Origin: Bacillota bacterium
GTDB lineage: Bacteria; Bacillota; Clostridia; Lachnospirales; Lachnospiraceae
Direction of reading: 5' to 3'
Length of the DNA stretch: 64,000 nucleotides
Assembly (NCBI GenBank): GCA_023421505.1
Contig: JAEZTJ010000093.1
Coordinates: 246,906 to 310,905 of the forward strand
Position numbers and translations under genes: made by a program. The notes below the pieces were generated by a model. That model was not told the DNA's origin, made no database searches, and saw only the letters and a program-made list of their open reading frames with translations. Positions 17,408 to 26,957 of the stretch are shown here, one piece after another (position 1 is the first letter of the stretch; each line of letters starts with the position of its first letter).

Positions 17408-18631
17408 TCACATCTCATATACCGCTAAAATTCGAGTGCAAACTTCACCCATCTTCCGTAGGATTCCTGCAATGTGCGCTCTGAATTCATGAGTGCGGAA
17501 TTTGTTCATCGGAGGAAAAAAATCACCGTGATACGCCCAGATTTCATCCTTATAGTCCTTGATCATCTTGAAAAGCGGCAACAGACGTTTAGCGATTTCC
17601 AGATCCGAATATAGTTTGGTTATTCTTTCAACATAACCATAAGCATCACTTGTGCAGACCATGCAATAGGGTGCACAGTGCAGCTCCCAACATATGCCGC
17701 CAAGCTCCTCATCTGTTTTATTCTCAAAGTTAGAATCGTCTTCTAAAACCTCTGCCCACATATCAAATGCCTGTCTACCGAAATAATACATCCCTTTACC
17801 GCTATCAACAGTTACCTGACCGTCATGGTTTGATTTGAAATTCCAGTTTTCGTCTGCTGGGGCAAGTGATAGAAACACAGGTATATTCTTTATAGCATCT
17901 GTGCAAACATCTCTAAAATCGATTTTCTCTGTCTTTTCACCTACGAAAAACAGTCCGTACACAGTGTTAAGCCCATTGATAACAGCAGTATAACCGTCCT
18001 TATCGACAGTCATTCGCTCCGGTCCTAGATAAAGATTGACCTGCAGAACATCCCCATCATCATAACCGCCGATTAAAGAGCCTTCCGGAAGGGGATCATA
18101 ATGGGAACCGTCTCCCATCGTTACATTTCCCATTCCCCAAGAAAGTACGGGGATTCCTTTATCAACAGATGCTTTAATGGCATTCATTACCGTTCGGAAA
18201 TTATTCCGTATATACTCATTCGAAAGATATATACAGCCATATCCAAATGCCGCAAAGCATTTTTTTATAACCTGTGGCACGAAAAAATAATTGGTAATAC
18301 CGCTATCCGAAGGAGCATCTTTACTATAAAGGTAGGCAAACATATCACCGGTGATTGCAGAGAAAAATTCTTTATTAAATATAGTTTCATCCTCACCCAC
18401 CGCTTTGGCCATGGAGCATAATGCGGAACAAAGAAAAAAGTTTTCCCAATTCTGTATTCTACGATACTCTAGAATCCTGTTTGATGTCTTTGGGGGCTCT
18501 CCACCGTTAAAAGGATCGGTGATTTCATCAGAAGGAAACCTATCACCCTTTACTGACAGTTCTATAATCAGTGGCTTCTTAGGACTATAGCTTTCTGGAA
18601 ATTGACTCGATTTTTTTACTGCATCGTTCAT
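17408..18631 (-). CDS. Conserved protein of unknown function, possibly cysteine-peptidase-like fold
   Basis: A 407-residue soluble protein. Residues 65-75 (NFFLCSALCSMAKAVG) followed much later by GIPVLSWG, SHYDPLPEGSLIGGYDDGD and a YTAVINGLNTVYGLFFVG segment resemble the layout of C39/BtrH-like proteins, where an N-terminal Cys and a later Gly-His or Gly-Tyr loop shape a peptidase-like fold. The C-terminal third is helical (LEIAKRLLPLFKMIKDYKDE). It lacks a signal peptide. I do not assign an activity. It lies just downstream of the AraC/GyrI regulator on the same strand, a pairing that suggests the regulator controls it or shares its ligand. Confidence 0.55.
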   Translation of the reverse strand: MNDAVKKSSQFPESYSPKKPLIIELSVKGDRFPSDEITDPFNGGEPPKTSNRILEYRRIQNWENFFLCSALCSMAKAVGEDETIFNKEFFSAITGDMFAYLYSKDAPSDSGITNYFFVPQVIKKCFAAFGYGCIYLSNEYIRNNFRTVMNAIKASVDKGIPVLSWGMGNVTMGDGSHYDPLPEGSLIGGYDDGDVLQVNLYLGPERMTVDKDGYTAVINGLNTVYGLFFVGEKTEKIDFRDVCTDAIKNIPVFLSLAPADENWNFKSNHDGQVTVDSGKGMYYFGRQAFDMWAEVLEDDSNFENKTDEELGGICWELHCAPYCMVCTSDAYGYVERITKLYSDLEIAKRLLPLFKMIKDYKDEIWAYHGDFFPPMNKFRTHEFRAHIAGILRKMGEVCTRILAVYEM

Positions 18632-18695
18632 ATTGATACATTCCTTTCGTTTTTTACTATTGTACTGTATAAAAACGCTGCTGTATTATCAAATC

Positions 18696-19940
18696 CTAAC
18701 AATTTTCAATAGGGCAATATAACTTCATTTCTGGATTTTCATAACTTCTATCGGTATCATATACCGCAAAGGGTTCGCCCGATGCCACGAAATTGTTTTC
18801 TGAAATCCATGCGATAAGCATTTCCACCGAACGCGTATAATCTCCGATTCCGCTAAAATACAATACGGCAAAGCCCTGCTCTTTATAATCCACAATATGT
18901 ATATCTCCGCCAGTCTGTATGTGTGCGTTTATCTTCACTCCGCAGGTGAAGCAATCGTCCTTTCGTCGGAAAAAGAACTCCTTTGAATTCATAATTATGT
19001 AGGGATAGTTCTTAGCAAGGTATTCCACAACATCACGGCTGGCTTTCTTTTCAGCGTTAAAGCCACTGTGGCTTGATATGAGAAAGCGCATCGATGGTAT
19101 TTTCTCTACTGAAATTTTCAAAAGCTCCTTTTTACGTACAATTGGAATAAAGAGCTTCAGCCTCTGCGGAAGGGATTTTTTACAATAATACTCCTCAAAA
19201 TATTTGCTCTCAAAGCTGCTATCCTTCTGTCCTGTATAATCGAACATACTGCCGGGCAGCCACGAGGAATACAGATAATCCCACGCGGCGTTGATTTCTA
19301 CTTCAATATTCTTCACTCTTGTCTGTGCGAAAATCATTTCATATTCTGAATGCTTACCGCCAGGCTCAAAACCGTCGGTGTTCAGGCCATTTGTATCTTC
19401 CACATACAGCTCATAGCAAAGCATATTGCCTTGTTGCTTTCCATTTCTTCCGAATATTCGTTTGCTGTAGTCGGGATTATGGTGCAAAAACAGGCTGATT
19501 GCGTCGTTTTCGATTCCCTGAAGAACGTGACTGAAATAACGCAAACACATCAAAGCAGGTATGTTGACTTTTGAAACTTCTACCTGAAACGGTGCTTCTT
19601 CCTTTAGTGCCGAGAGGAAATAGTAATTCATACTTTCCTTATATTCTATGGCAGTAGTGCCGAGAATCGTCTTAATCTCACGGCAAAGAGCCTGTTGTGA
19701 GCTGTAACCACAGCAATAGGCAATATCCGAAAGCACCCTGTCCGAACTTTTGATCAGGCAAAGTGCATTTGAAAGCCGAAGCCGCCTCATATACTCATTA
19801 ACACTGTAACCCGTGACATTGTAAAAATCCCGCTGAAGCTGCATAACGGAGGTGTAACAGTTTTTAGCAAGAGTATCTATATTCTGTTTTTCCTCCGCTG
19901 TATTGATGGCGGTTATCAACGCTTTCAAGTTTGGCTTCAT
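18696..19940 (-). CDS. AraC-family regulator with C-terminal GyrI-like effector domain
   Basis: A 414-residue regulator with the AraC-type double helix-turn-helix at the N-terminus (residues 1-105: NIDTLAKNCYTSVMQLQRDF, then RVLSDIAYCCGYSSQQALCR), followed by an effector-binding region of SOUL/GyrI type (INAAWDYLYSSWLPGS, a pattern of this domain). This is the domain order of Rob- and BltR-like regulators that bind amphipathic or drug-like ligands. An AAGGAGT site precedes the ATG. It lies 64 bases upstream of the unknown gene at 17408-18631 and is probably co-transcribed with it. Confidence 0.85.
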   Translation of the reverse strand: MKPNLKALITAINTAEEKQNIDTLAKNCYTSVMQLQRDFYNVTGYSVNEYMRRLRLSNALCLIKSSDRVLSDIAYCCGYSSQQALCREIKTILGTTAIEYKESMNYYFLSALKEEAPFQVEVSKVNIPALMCLRYFSHVLQGIENDAISLFLHHNPDYSKRIFGRNGKQQGNMLCYELYVEDTNGLNTDGFEPGGKHSEYEMIFAQTRVKNIEVEINAAWDYLYSSWLPGSMFDYTGQKDSSFESKYFEEYYCKKSLPQRLKLFIPIVRKKELLKISVEKIPSMRFLISSHSGFNAEKKASRDVVEYLAKNYPYIIMNSKEFFFRRKDDCFTCGVKINAHIQTGGDIHIVDYKEQGFAVLYFSGIGDYTRSVEMLIAWISENNFVASGEPFAVYDTDRSYENPEMKLYCPIENC

Positions 19941-20183
19941 CGATTACTCCTTGAATACTTTTAATAATTACAATAAATCAATGATTTCAGACCAATTTAA
20001 CAAAGTCAAAGGGATACAATATTGTAATGGTTCATTTCTATTTATAATTATTATAGACATTCCATGGATGTTTTACAATAACCGATTATTCTATATGAGA
20101 ATTTATAATCAATAGGCGCTAGAATGCTTCCTATTTGTATTACTACTCGATGCCTGATTACACTTTTAGGTGCACTCTCTATA

Positions 20184-21209
20184 TTATCCCTCGAACTCAA
20201 CTACAAATGGCGTAAGTTTTATGTTTCCGGTTACATATGGAGGTATTTCCATAAACGGACCATATTTTTTACCTTTGATCGTAATAATCCATCCACAAAA
20301 ATTTCCTTCCCCCGAAACGCTTGCTATCGAAAGACTGGTTTTCTTCCCTGCCGTATATTTTTTAATTGCATTGGAGGGTATCTTCACCCCTTTTACAGAA
20401 GCATAGCTTATCTTATAGGTTGTGGGTTTTACCCACTGAGCATAAAGAGTCACATTACCTTTTGAATTAGATATGTAGGATCCCTGCGTTCCAACCTCAT
20501 AAAAATTGCTATCATCCGTTGCAACCTTTATCGTACTCCAGCCTATAAACTTATACCCTGATTTATTGAATTCATTCTTTGGCAGTTTATAATCATCACT
20601 AATGACTCCATTTTTCATTTTACCCTTACCGCCATTGGCATCAAAGATGATACTCGATCCCCATTTTGCTGTAAATTTCAATCTAGGACCCATACCCGGT
20701 TCATACTTGGTATATTTCATGCCGTTGGCGTGGTACCAGCCTAAAAATACAAATCCCTTTTTCGTCGGGGCAGGTAATTTAAATTCCTTGGTAGAGGCAT
20801 CGATCTTATTCGCTTCTACAGCACTACCGCCGTCTGAATTATAGGTTATATAATACTCCTTTGTTGAATCGAATACGGCTATTCCATAAGTAGCTGTGAC
20901 CCCTTTGTATTTCAGCTCAACCGCTTTCCAACCCTCCTGTGTAAAAGCTCTTCCCTCCGCAAGCTCTACTCCGGAAAAAGAAGTAATTTGGGCATTATCT
21001 ACCGTTTCTTTTTTTCCATCTGACATCGTAGCCACTACCACCATACCCTTGGTAGAATAGCCCTCACCGATATTGTAAGCACATTTATCAGGCATAGTTT
21101 TAATCTCTATTGATTTGACCTTTGCTTCTGCCGCTACTACTCTGGTATTAATACCTCCTAATGATGTTAAGATTAAACACATACACAATAATGAAATTAC
21201 CTTTTTCAT
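20184..21209 (-). CDS. Secreted Ig-like (Big_3) protein with two InlB-type B-repeats
   Basis: A 341-residue exported protein. A signal peptide of about 27 residues ends at RVVAAEA. Residues 30-112 form a bacterial Ig-like type 3 domain (DKCAYNIGEGYSTKGMVVVA, then GWKAVELKYKGVTATYGIAVF). Two Listeria-Bacteroides B-repeats follow: YYITYNSDGGSAVEAN to FLGWYHANG, and IIFDANGGKGKMKNG to FIGWSTIK, LYAQWV. A C-terminal domain of about 70 residues has no clear family. There is no LPXTG or membrane anchor. It diverges from the LytTR/GHKL pair across a shared control region, and its promoter (21395-21461) carries the half-site pair seen at three other exported-protein genes. Probably a surface or adhesion protein. 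Confidence 0.85.
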   Translation of the reverse strand: MKKVISLLCMCLILTSLGGINTRVVAAEAKVKSIEIKTMPDKCAYNIGEGYSTKGMVVVATMSDGKKETVDNAQITSFSGVELAEGRAFTQEGWKAVELKYKGVTATYGIAVFDSTKEYYITYNSDGGSAVEANKIDASTKEFKLPAPTKKGFVFLGWYHANGMKYTKYEPGMGPRLKFTAKWGSSIIFDANGGKGKMKNGVISDDYKLPKNEFNKSGYKFIGWSTIKVATDDSNFYEVGTQGSYISNSKGNVTLYAQWVKPTTYKISYASVKGVKIPSNAIKKYTAGKKTSLSIASVSGEGNFCGWIITIKGKKYGPFMEIPPYVTGNIKLTPFVVEFEG

Positions 21210-21394
21210 GCTTTATCCATCCTCTCTCTTTAGCTTCATCCAACAATGATAAACTTCTTTGTCCCGAAAGGGCCTATAACCTTTGGCTTCCTTCCACTCT
21301 CCTCTCTCTAGGATTTAAGCAATAAACCGCCTAATATGGCTTTTACCATAGAGTGTCACCAATTTCTCTTTTAAATTCGCTATCACTCATAATT

Positions 21395-21461
21395 AGAATA
21401 TCAGATTTTAGTCTAAAAAACCGTTTACCGCGCGAATTGTGGTTCCTACCGCGCGAACGGT
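21395..21461 (-). promoter_or_regulatory. LytTR-type operator and extended -10 promoter, copy 1
   Basis: Read on the plus strand, two direct half-sites TACCGCGCGAAYNG begin at 21426 and 21447, exactly 21 bp apart. On the minus strand the sequence continues into a -35 CGGTTT (21418-21423), 17 bp, and an extended -10 TGATATTCT (hexamer 21395-21400). The half-sites abut the -35, the geometry expected of an activated LytTR promoter. It faces the secreted protein gene starting at 21209. The block matches the one at 53115-53181 over about 45 bp. Confidence 0.7.
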
Positions 21462-21473
21462 AAATGCCAATTC

Positions 21474-21502
21474 TTGAAGCAACTTTTGCTTTATGTTATA
21501 AT
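21474..21502 (+). promoter_or_regulatory. Sigma-A promoter of the LytTR/GHKL operon
   Basis: TTGAAG (21474-21479), 17 bp, then an extended -10 TGTTATAAT (hexamer 21497-21502), placed 38 bp before the response-regulator ATG. The LytTR half-sites end about 13 bp upstream of the -35, so the same operator may also autoregulate this operon. Confidence 0.7.
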
Positions 21503-21539
21503 ATACTTGGGTAGTTATACATAATCGGAGGAGAAGAAA

Positions 21540-22271
21540 ATGCATATTGCAGTTTGCGATGACAATATAGATGAGCTTTCTCATATTTCCTCTCTGCTGG
21601 AGGATTATAGCAGGGAACGAGATAGTTCGGTTACATATGAAGCCTTTCACAGTGCTACAGAGCTTATAGAGACTATACGTAAAAGACGGTTTGATTTGCT
21701 GCTTTTGGACATCCTTATGCCGAGTGTTACAGGATTGGATGCTGCCAAGGAGATTCGCCAATCGGATTACGAAATTCCCATTATTTTTCTGACCTCCTCC
21801 CGTGAGTATGCTGTAGAGAGCTATCGCGTAAGCGCCGAGGATTACATCTTAAAGCCCGCGCGAAAGGATGAGATATTTCCTGCCCTTGACAAGCAGCTTA
21901 AAAGGTTTACACGGGAGGAAGCGTATCTGACTCTAAAAACCGGAAGTGGTATCGCAAAGCTGCCCTTATCGCAAATTGTATATGTGGAAGTCATAAATCG
22001 TACGGTACAGTTTGTCCTTGCAAACGGCGAGGTGCGGGAAGTCTACGGCTACCTTACCGATTACGAAGGAGCTTTGCTGTCAGATCCTCATTTTTATAAG
22101 CCACACCGTTCTTATGTGGTAAATCTGCGACAAGTGACCAAGCTTGATAAAAATGGACTTTCTACCAAAGTAGGCAAAACGGTGCCGGTGGCAAGGGATG
22201 CTTTTTCGCAGGCGAAAGCAGCCTATATGAAATATCTGCTATCTCCAAGCGAGAGGAGGGATACACCGTGA
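21540..22271 (+). CDS. LytTR-family response regulator (AgrA/VirR-like)
   Basis: A 243-residue regulator. REC is at 1-120, with CDDN acidic residues (D7, D8), phospho-acceptor D57 (LLLLDILMPSVTG) and K105 (YILKPAR). The LytTR DNA-binding domain is at about 130-235 (ITYVEV-like IVYVEVINRTVQFVLANG, then FYKPHRSYVVNLRQV). The gene follows a GGAGGAGAA site. The GTG start of the kinase overlaps its TGA stop (GTGA), so the two are coupled. By family it binds pairs of short direct repeats about 21-22 bp apart, which matches the repeats just upstream. It is about as long as, and clearly paralogous to, the regulator at 57509. Confidence 0.93.
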   Translation: MHIAVCDDNIDELSHISSLLEDYSRERDSSVTYEAFHSATELIETIRKRRFDLLLLDILMPSVTGLDAAKEIRQSDYEIPIIFLTSSREYAVESYRVSAEDYILKPARKDEIFPALDKQLKRFTREEAYLTLKTGSGIAKLPLSQIVYVEVINRTVQFVLANGEVREVYGYLTDYEGALLSDPHFYKPHRSYVVNLRQVTKLDKNGLSTKVGKTVPVARDAFSQAKAAYMKYLLSPSERRDTP

Positions 22272-23563
22272 TAGTTAGCATTTTAGTTATACTTCGCTCC
22301 TGTATCGTTTTGGCCTTCGGTATGTCAGTTTGCCTACTTTTTGCCGGTGTGCAAAGTACACGGGCAGGCAGATTGGCTAATACCATTTTCTATTTACTTG
22401 TACTTTTCATTCAAATAATTTGCTGGCAGATATTAGGATTGAAAACGACTTTGCAAATATATCCTTTCCTTTCACATTTGCCGTTGCTTCTATTCCTCGT
22501 CCTTTATTTCAAGCGTCCGTGGCTAATTTCAATCAGTAGTCTCTTGGCATCCTATCTTTGCTGCCAGATACCTCGCTGGATTGGCTCAGTAGCGGCGACG
22601 GTTTCGGGCAGCCGCTTTGCCGATCATATCGGTTACTTTGTCACCATGTGTATTGTATATTATTTTCTCAAAAAATATGTGGCTGGCTCAGTTAGGCAAT
22701 TGATCGAGCGGTCTTCCCGCTCCTGTCTGCTTTTTGGTGCGGTACCTCTTTTGTATTATTTTTTTGACTATACCACTACCTTCTATACAAATTTATTGTA
22801 TTCAGGCGCCCGTGGTGTAGTACAGTTTACTCCCTCGCTAATTTGTACCTTTTACTTCGTATTTATTCTCCTATACTACAAAGAATCCGAAAAGCAGGCC
22901 ATGGCTCAACGGGAGAGGGACATCTTATTTTCCCAACTCCAGCAAGCTAAGCTAGAACTTGACACGATGCGTCAGATGCAAAGCAGCACTGTGATCTATC
23001 GCCACGATATGCGTCATCACCTGTCACTGATTGGCGGTTTTGCTGCCGACGGTGATCTCCAGAAAATAAAAGAATATCTTTCCAGCACAGAAGCCGATAT
23101 TAATGCTCTGACCCCGGTACGTTATTGCGAAAATGAAACAGTCAATTTAATCTTATCCACCTTTGAAACACGGGCCAAAAAGAAACGCGTTGTTCTACGA
23201 GCAAATGTCAAACTACCAGAAGAACTTGGTGTAAACGACACAGAACTATGTGCCCTGTTGTCTAATGCACTGGAGAATGCTATTACCGCAGCAGCACAGG
23301 TGGAGGATGAAAAGCTTCGCAAGGTCTATATCCATGCTGTTATCAATGGTGACAGGCTGGTTATTTCCACAGAAAATGCTTATGTGGGAAAGATTTATAC
23401 AGAGGACGAATTGCCCAAATCGAATAAGAACGAAGCCGGACATGGCTTCGGAATCAAGAGTATGGTTGCCATTGTGAAACGCTATGGCGGATTATATTCC
23501 TTTGAGATGGAGGGTGGGGTGTTCATTCTGCAGTTTTTGCTACCGCTCAATAAGAAAGCTTAA
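22268..23563 (+). CDS. GHKL-family sensor histidine kinase (AgrC-like), copy 1
   Basis: A 431-residue membrane kinase. The first 205 residues hold six hydrophobic segments with conserved pieces LFKRPWLIS-like YFKRPWLISI, YLCCQIPRW and FDYTTTFYT. A coiled region leads to the phospho-site H246 (YRHDMRHHLSLIGG), an N-box LLSNALENAI and a GHGFGIKSMVAIVKRYGG nucleotide lid. It aligns without gaps over the first 260 residues with the kinase at 58259, so the two are recent paralogues with probably related signals. GTG start overlaps the regulator stop. No agrB or agrD gene is adjacent, so the ligand is not evident. Confidence 0.92.
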   Translation: MIVSILVILRSCIVLAFGMSVCLLFAGVQSTRAGRLANTIFYLLVLFIQIICWQILGLKTTLQIYPFLSHLPLLLFLVLYFKRPWLISISSLLASYLCCQIPRWIGSVAATVSGSRFADHIGYFVTMCIVYYFLKKYVAGSVRQLIERSSRSCLLFGAVPLLYYFFDYTTTFYTNLLYSGARGVVQFTPSLICTFYFVFILLYYKESEKQAMAQRERDILFSQLQQAKLELDTMRQMQSSTVIYRHDMRHHLSLIGGFAADGDLQKIKEYLSSTEADINALTPVRYCENETVNLILSTFETRAKKKRVVLRANVKLPEELGVNDTELCALLSNALENAITAAAQVEDEKLRKVYIHAVINGDRLVISTENAYVGKIYTEDELPKSNKNEAGHGFGIKSMVAIVKRYGGLYSFEMEGGVFILQFLLPLNKKA

Positions 23564-23622
23564 AGCAGGCAGCAAAAAACTAGCAGGCAGGACTAATAGA
23601 ATGGCAGTAGATGATGGTTAAT

Positions 23623-25626
23623 CTATATAGTTTGATTATTTCTCCATGTATCAAATACGCTAAGTACTTCACTTCCTTCTTTCACAAATGCAATAAACTC
23701 TGTTAATGCTGCACATACCGTCAGCTTTTGGTTGCCTTTATAAGTACGTTTGTCCATAACATATACCCAATTGCCCTTTGGGAGATATACCTCACGTTCT
23801 TCACACCCTTGCGCTGTTATCGGTGCAAATAAAATATCTTCGCCAAACATATATTGATCTTCCAAAGTATAGCAGCTTTCATCATCATAATAGTCAAAAA
23901 ACATCGGGCGCATGATTGGTATTCCTGTCTCACTTGTGACATCCATATACTTACAAATATATGGCTTTAAGCTTTCTCTAAGTTCCACCAGACCCTTCAA
24001 GACTATGTAATTCCTGTCGCCAAAGCTCCAGATTTCATTATCTCCACCACTTATCTCCTTGACGTCTGAATGGCGTGGCACATAATTCTTTGGCTTTAGA
24101 CGTGCTCCATGAAGTCTCATAACCGGACAAAATAATCCAAACTGGAACCATCGTACAATCAGTTCCTGAAAAAGTTCACTTTCTATATCACCACCGAAGA
24201 AACCGCCAATATCACTGTTCCACCAAGGAATGCCAGACATAGCCATTGACAAACCACTTTTCACACTCATACGTAAAGCGTCAAATGAGGATGGGATATC
24301 ACCATTCCACACTACTGAGCCAAATTTCTGGCTACCGGGATAAGCACAACGAGTAAGAGATAATACATCCTCTTCTCCAATAGACTTTAAGCCTTCATAA
24401 AACATTTTCGTATAATAATATGGATACAGCATGGCTACCTCGGCACCATTTCCAATATAAAAATGCAGATTATTAAAATTCTGTGGATGTACTTCTGGCT
24501 CTGCTTCATCAAGCCAGAAGGTCTTAATGCCATAATCATAATAGTTTTTCTTAACTTTCTCCCAGACAAAAGTTTGTGTCTTTGGATTAGTACAATCAAT
24601 GAAGGTTTGTTGCCCATAGAATTCAAAAGTGCCATATTGGCCATTTTCGGTTCGAATTAACATATTACCTTCACTCATTTCAAGGTAGTTCTCACTGGCT
24701 GGGTTAATGGTTGGCCAAATGGATACAATCGGTTCAACCCCCATCTGATGTAGTTCCTCACACATTGCTTTGGGATCCGGCCAATACTCCCGGTCGAATT
24801 TCCATTCTCCCTGCTCCGTCCAATGGAAATAATCTATAACAATCGCTGCAAGGGGAATTCCACGCTTCTTATATTCACGAGCTACTTGAAGCAAATCCTC
24901 TTGACTTTCATAACGGAGCTTGCACTGCCAAAAGCCTGCTGCCCATTTTGGAAATTTGGGTGCATAGCCAGTCAAATTGCAATAAATCTTCATGACATCT
25001 GACGGGGTATCACCGACATAGACCAGATAATCCGCTTGATATGCAGCTTCCGAGCACCATAGAATGTGATTCTTTGTTGTTTCGCAGCGTCCGGGTGATG
25101 GATTGTTCCAGAAAAATCCGTATCCTAAGGAAGAGTAATATACTGGCATTGCCGATTTTGTATTGTAATGGAGCATATTGCAGGAACTTCCCTTGCGATC
25201 AAATTGATCTTCCTGCTCCTGACCCAGACCGTATATATGCTCGCCTTCATTAGCCTCAAAAATTATTTTAACCTTATAGAGGTTGCCCGTCTGATGTGTA
25301 TTTCTTGTTGAATAATCTCCCTCATATTTTGTATGAAGAATCTGTTTTCCTTTGCGGTAATATGAAATGATGCCTCCATACCAAATTTCGCCCACTTCAA
25401 TTTTACAAGAGATATCCCCGTTCGTTATTGTTGCAACCTTTTCATCTCCTTCTGTGAAGCAAATGTCATCTGCTACCGGTGGAAGAAGTGTCCATCCTTC
25501 ATCCGAAATGCTGCTATTTCTGGTAGTTCTACAGCGCAGACAGTTCGCACCATAAGGTTCAATTACTGTCAATTCATCTTTTCTTTCAAATATTAACTTA
25601 TTTTCATATAATGTAATTTTACCCAT
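23623..25626 (-). CDS. GH31 family alpha-glycosidase (alpha-xylosidase-like), copy 1
   Basis: A 667-residue cytoplasmic retaining alpha-glycosidase. The nucleophile region is KTFWLDEAEPEV with D373, and the acid/base is D443 in SVVWNGDIPSS. GFWQCKLRYESQEDL, AIVIDYFHW and WNSDIGGFFGG are the other barrel signatures. The WLDEAEPE form is shared with the GH31 at 28900 and with many Clostridia and Bacteroides enzymes annotated as alpha-xylosidases; activity on alpha-glucosides cannot be excluded. No signal peptide is seen. It is transcribed away from the AraC regulator at 25979, which is likely its regulator, and lies outside the main ABC operon of glycan locus 1. Confidence 0.88.
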   Translation of the reverse strand: MGKITLYENKLIFERKDELTVIEPYGANCLRCRTTRNSSISDEGWTLLPPVADDICFTEGDEKVATITNGDISCKIEVGEIWYGGIISYYRKGKQILHTKYEGDYSTRNTHQTGNLYKVKIIFEANEGEHIYGLGQEQEDQFDRKGSSCNMLHYNTKSAMPVYYSSLGYGFFWNNPSPGRCETTKNHILWCSEAAYQADYLVYVGDTPSDVMKIYCNLTGYAPKFPKWAAGFWQCKLRYESQEDLLQVAREYKKRGIPLAAIVIDYFHWTEQGEWKFDREYWPDPKAMCEELHQMGVEPIVSIWPTINPASENYLEMSEGNMLIRTENGQYGTFEFYGQQTFIDCTNPKTQTFVWEKVKKNYYDYGIKTFWLDEAEPEVHPQNFNNLHFYIGNGAEVAMLYPYYYTKMFYEGLKSIGEEDVLSLTRCAYPGSQKFGSVVWNGDIPSSFDALRMSVKSGLSMAMSGIPWWNSDIGGFFGGDIESELFQELIVRWFQFGLFCPVMRLHGARLKPKNYVPRHSDVKEISGGDNEIWSFGDRNYIVLKGLVELRESLKPYICKYMDVTSETGIPIMRPMFFDYYDDESCYTLEDQYMFGEDILFAPITAQGCEEREVYLPKGNWVYVMDKRTYKGNQKLTVCAALTEFIAFVKEGSEVLSVFDTWRNNQTI

Positions 25627-25978
25627 ATAAATTACCTCTTTTCTTAGTTAGTAAATCTAAATTGGTTACTTCATTATAAATTAGCAGGCTTTGAAATTCC
25701 TCTCTTATAAAGTACAAATATAATACTATATTGACTTTTTATCATGAATAATATAGATTAATGTCTATACAATATGTACTCTGTTGACTATATAAGTTAT
25801 CAGGTATTATCACATAAGTTATCACATCAAACACAACTACAATGAAGTATAACTATAAGTATTGATGCGGTACTGCTAATTTCTTGAAGGGAGTTAGGTT
25901 GAAAAATCAAAGATTTTTCAATCGGCAAATTTGTGCGCTGCCCAAATTCGCAGGTTTTGGCGGCAGATGGAGGTTACT
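25627..25978. other. Divergent control region of GH31 and AraC genes
   Basis: About 350 bases without a gene between two divergent starts. It is AT-rich and should hold both promoters. The part nearest the AraC gene contains a perfect palindrome at 25899-25921 and then a more GC-rich stretch (25922-25965) with related CAAATTTG / CCAAATTCG pieces. I could not pin down -10 and -35 elements with confidence. Confidence 0.5.
25899..25921. repeat. Perfect 10-bp inverted repeat upstream of AraC gene
   Basis: Arms TTGAAAAATC and GATTTTTCAA with an AAA loop. It lies about 58 bases before the regulator ATG. It could be an operator or part of a small inserted repeat; there is no T-run after it in the plus direction, so it is not a good terminator. 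Confidence 0.5.
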
Positions 25979-26860
25979 ATGAACTACACAGATCATAAGC
26001 TGAAAGAGCGGATTATTCACGGAACAGTAGCACAGCCTTACTCCTATCACCATACCACAATAGATGCTACTATTGATCTCGTACTATATAATCACTGGCA
26101 TGAGGAGATGGAGCTGGTCTACATGGCTAAAGGAGAGGCAACCTTCTACGTGGAAAACCGCGAATTTCATCTTGCCACAAATGAAGCACTATTTATTCCC
26201 TCGGCAAATCTTCACTACGCTGAGAATACCTATCATAACGCTTGTGAATTTTATGCCCTCGTCTTTCGTCCGGAATTCATCTCGATACCGGAACAGGCTT
26301 CTCTATATTCACGTTATGTATTACCTTTTCTAACTGCAAATGCATTATCAGCCTATCATTTTTCTTCCAATGTATATTGGGAAAATAATGTCTGCGCTAC
26401 CCTGTCACAAATGACCCACTTCTATTCGGAGTATACAGGTGAGAACGAACTGGCAATCAAAGGACTTCTACTGGTGATCTGGCAGCTTTTCTTTACGAAT
26501 TATCCGTCGGAAAATCAATTAACTTTTATGAAATCAGAAATTATGGAACGCCTTAGAACTGTCTTAGAATATATTGAGGTTCATTTAATTGAGGATATTA
26601 CGTTGAAAGAGCTTTCGTGCGTCGCTAATGTTGGTAAAGAGCAACTATGTCGTATTTTCAAAAGAGCAATGGGTACAACACCGTTTATCTGGATTAATCG
26701 CAAGCGCCTGCAAAAAGCCTGTCTTCTTCTGACATCGTCAAATAAAAAAATAACCGATATTGCAACCCTTTCCGGATTTAATAATATCAGTTATTTTAAT
26801 CGTTCTTTTCGAAAACAACTAGATTGTACGCCTCATGAATATCGCCTTCGTATGAGATAA
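25979..26860 (+). CDS. AraC-family transcriptional regulator (cupin + HTH)
   Basis: A 293-residue sugar-type regulator. An N-terminal AraC cupin ligand-binding domain (NHWHEEMELVYMAKGEATFY at about 38-57, then FIPSANLHYAENT) is followed by a C-terminal double helix-turn-helix (ITLKELSCVANVGKEQLCRI, then KITDIATLSGFNNISYFNR, CTPHEYRLRMR). The ATG at 25979 has GGAGG five bases before it; the frame is open for 16 more codons upstream, but those run through the GGAGG and a repeat-like stretch and are unlikely to be coding. It is flanked by GH31 and GH127 genes and probably controls glycan locus 1. Confidence 0.9.
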   Translation: MNYTDHKLKERIIHGTVAQPYSYHHTTIDATIDLVLYNHWHEEMELVYMAKGEATFYVENREFHLATNEALFIPSANLHYAENTYHNACEFYALVFRPEFISIPEQASLYSRYVLPFLTANALSAYHFSSNVYWENNVCATLSQMTHFYSEYTGENELAIKGLLLVIWQLFFTNYPSENQLTFMKSEIMERLRTVLEYIEVHLIEDITLKELSCVANVGKEQLCRIFKRAMGTTPFIWINRKRLQKACLLLTSSNKKITDIATLSGFNNISYFNRSFRKQLDCTPHEYRLRMR

Positions 26861-26957
26861 ATATAAATCTGTTTCAATCAGCTTATAAGATAATGCATCC
26901 ACACTATACAATATTTTGAACACCGGCAATCATAAACAGGAGCTAATACCTAAACAA

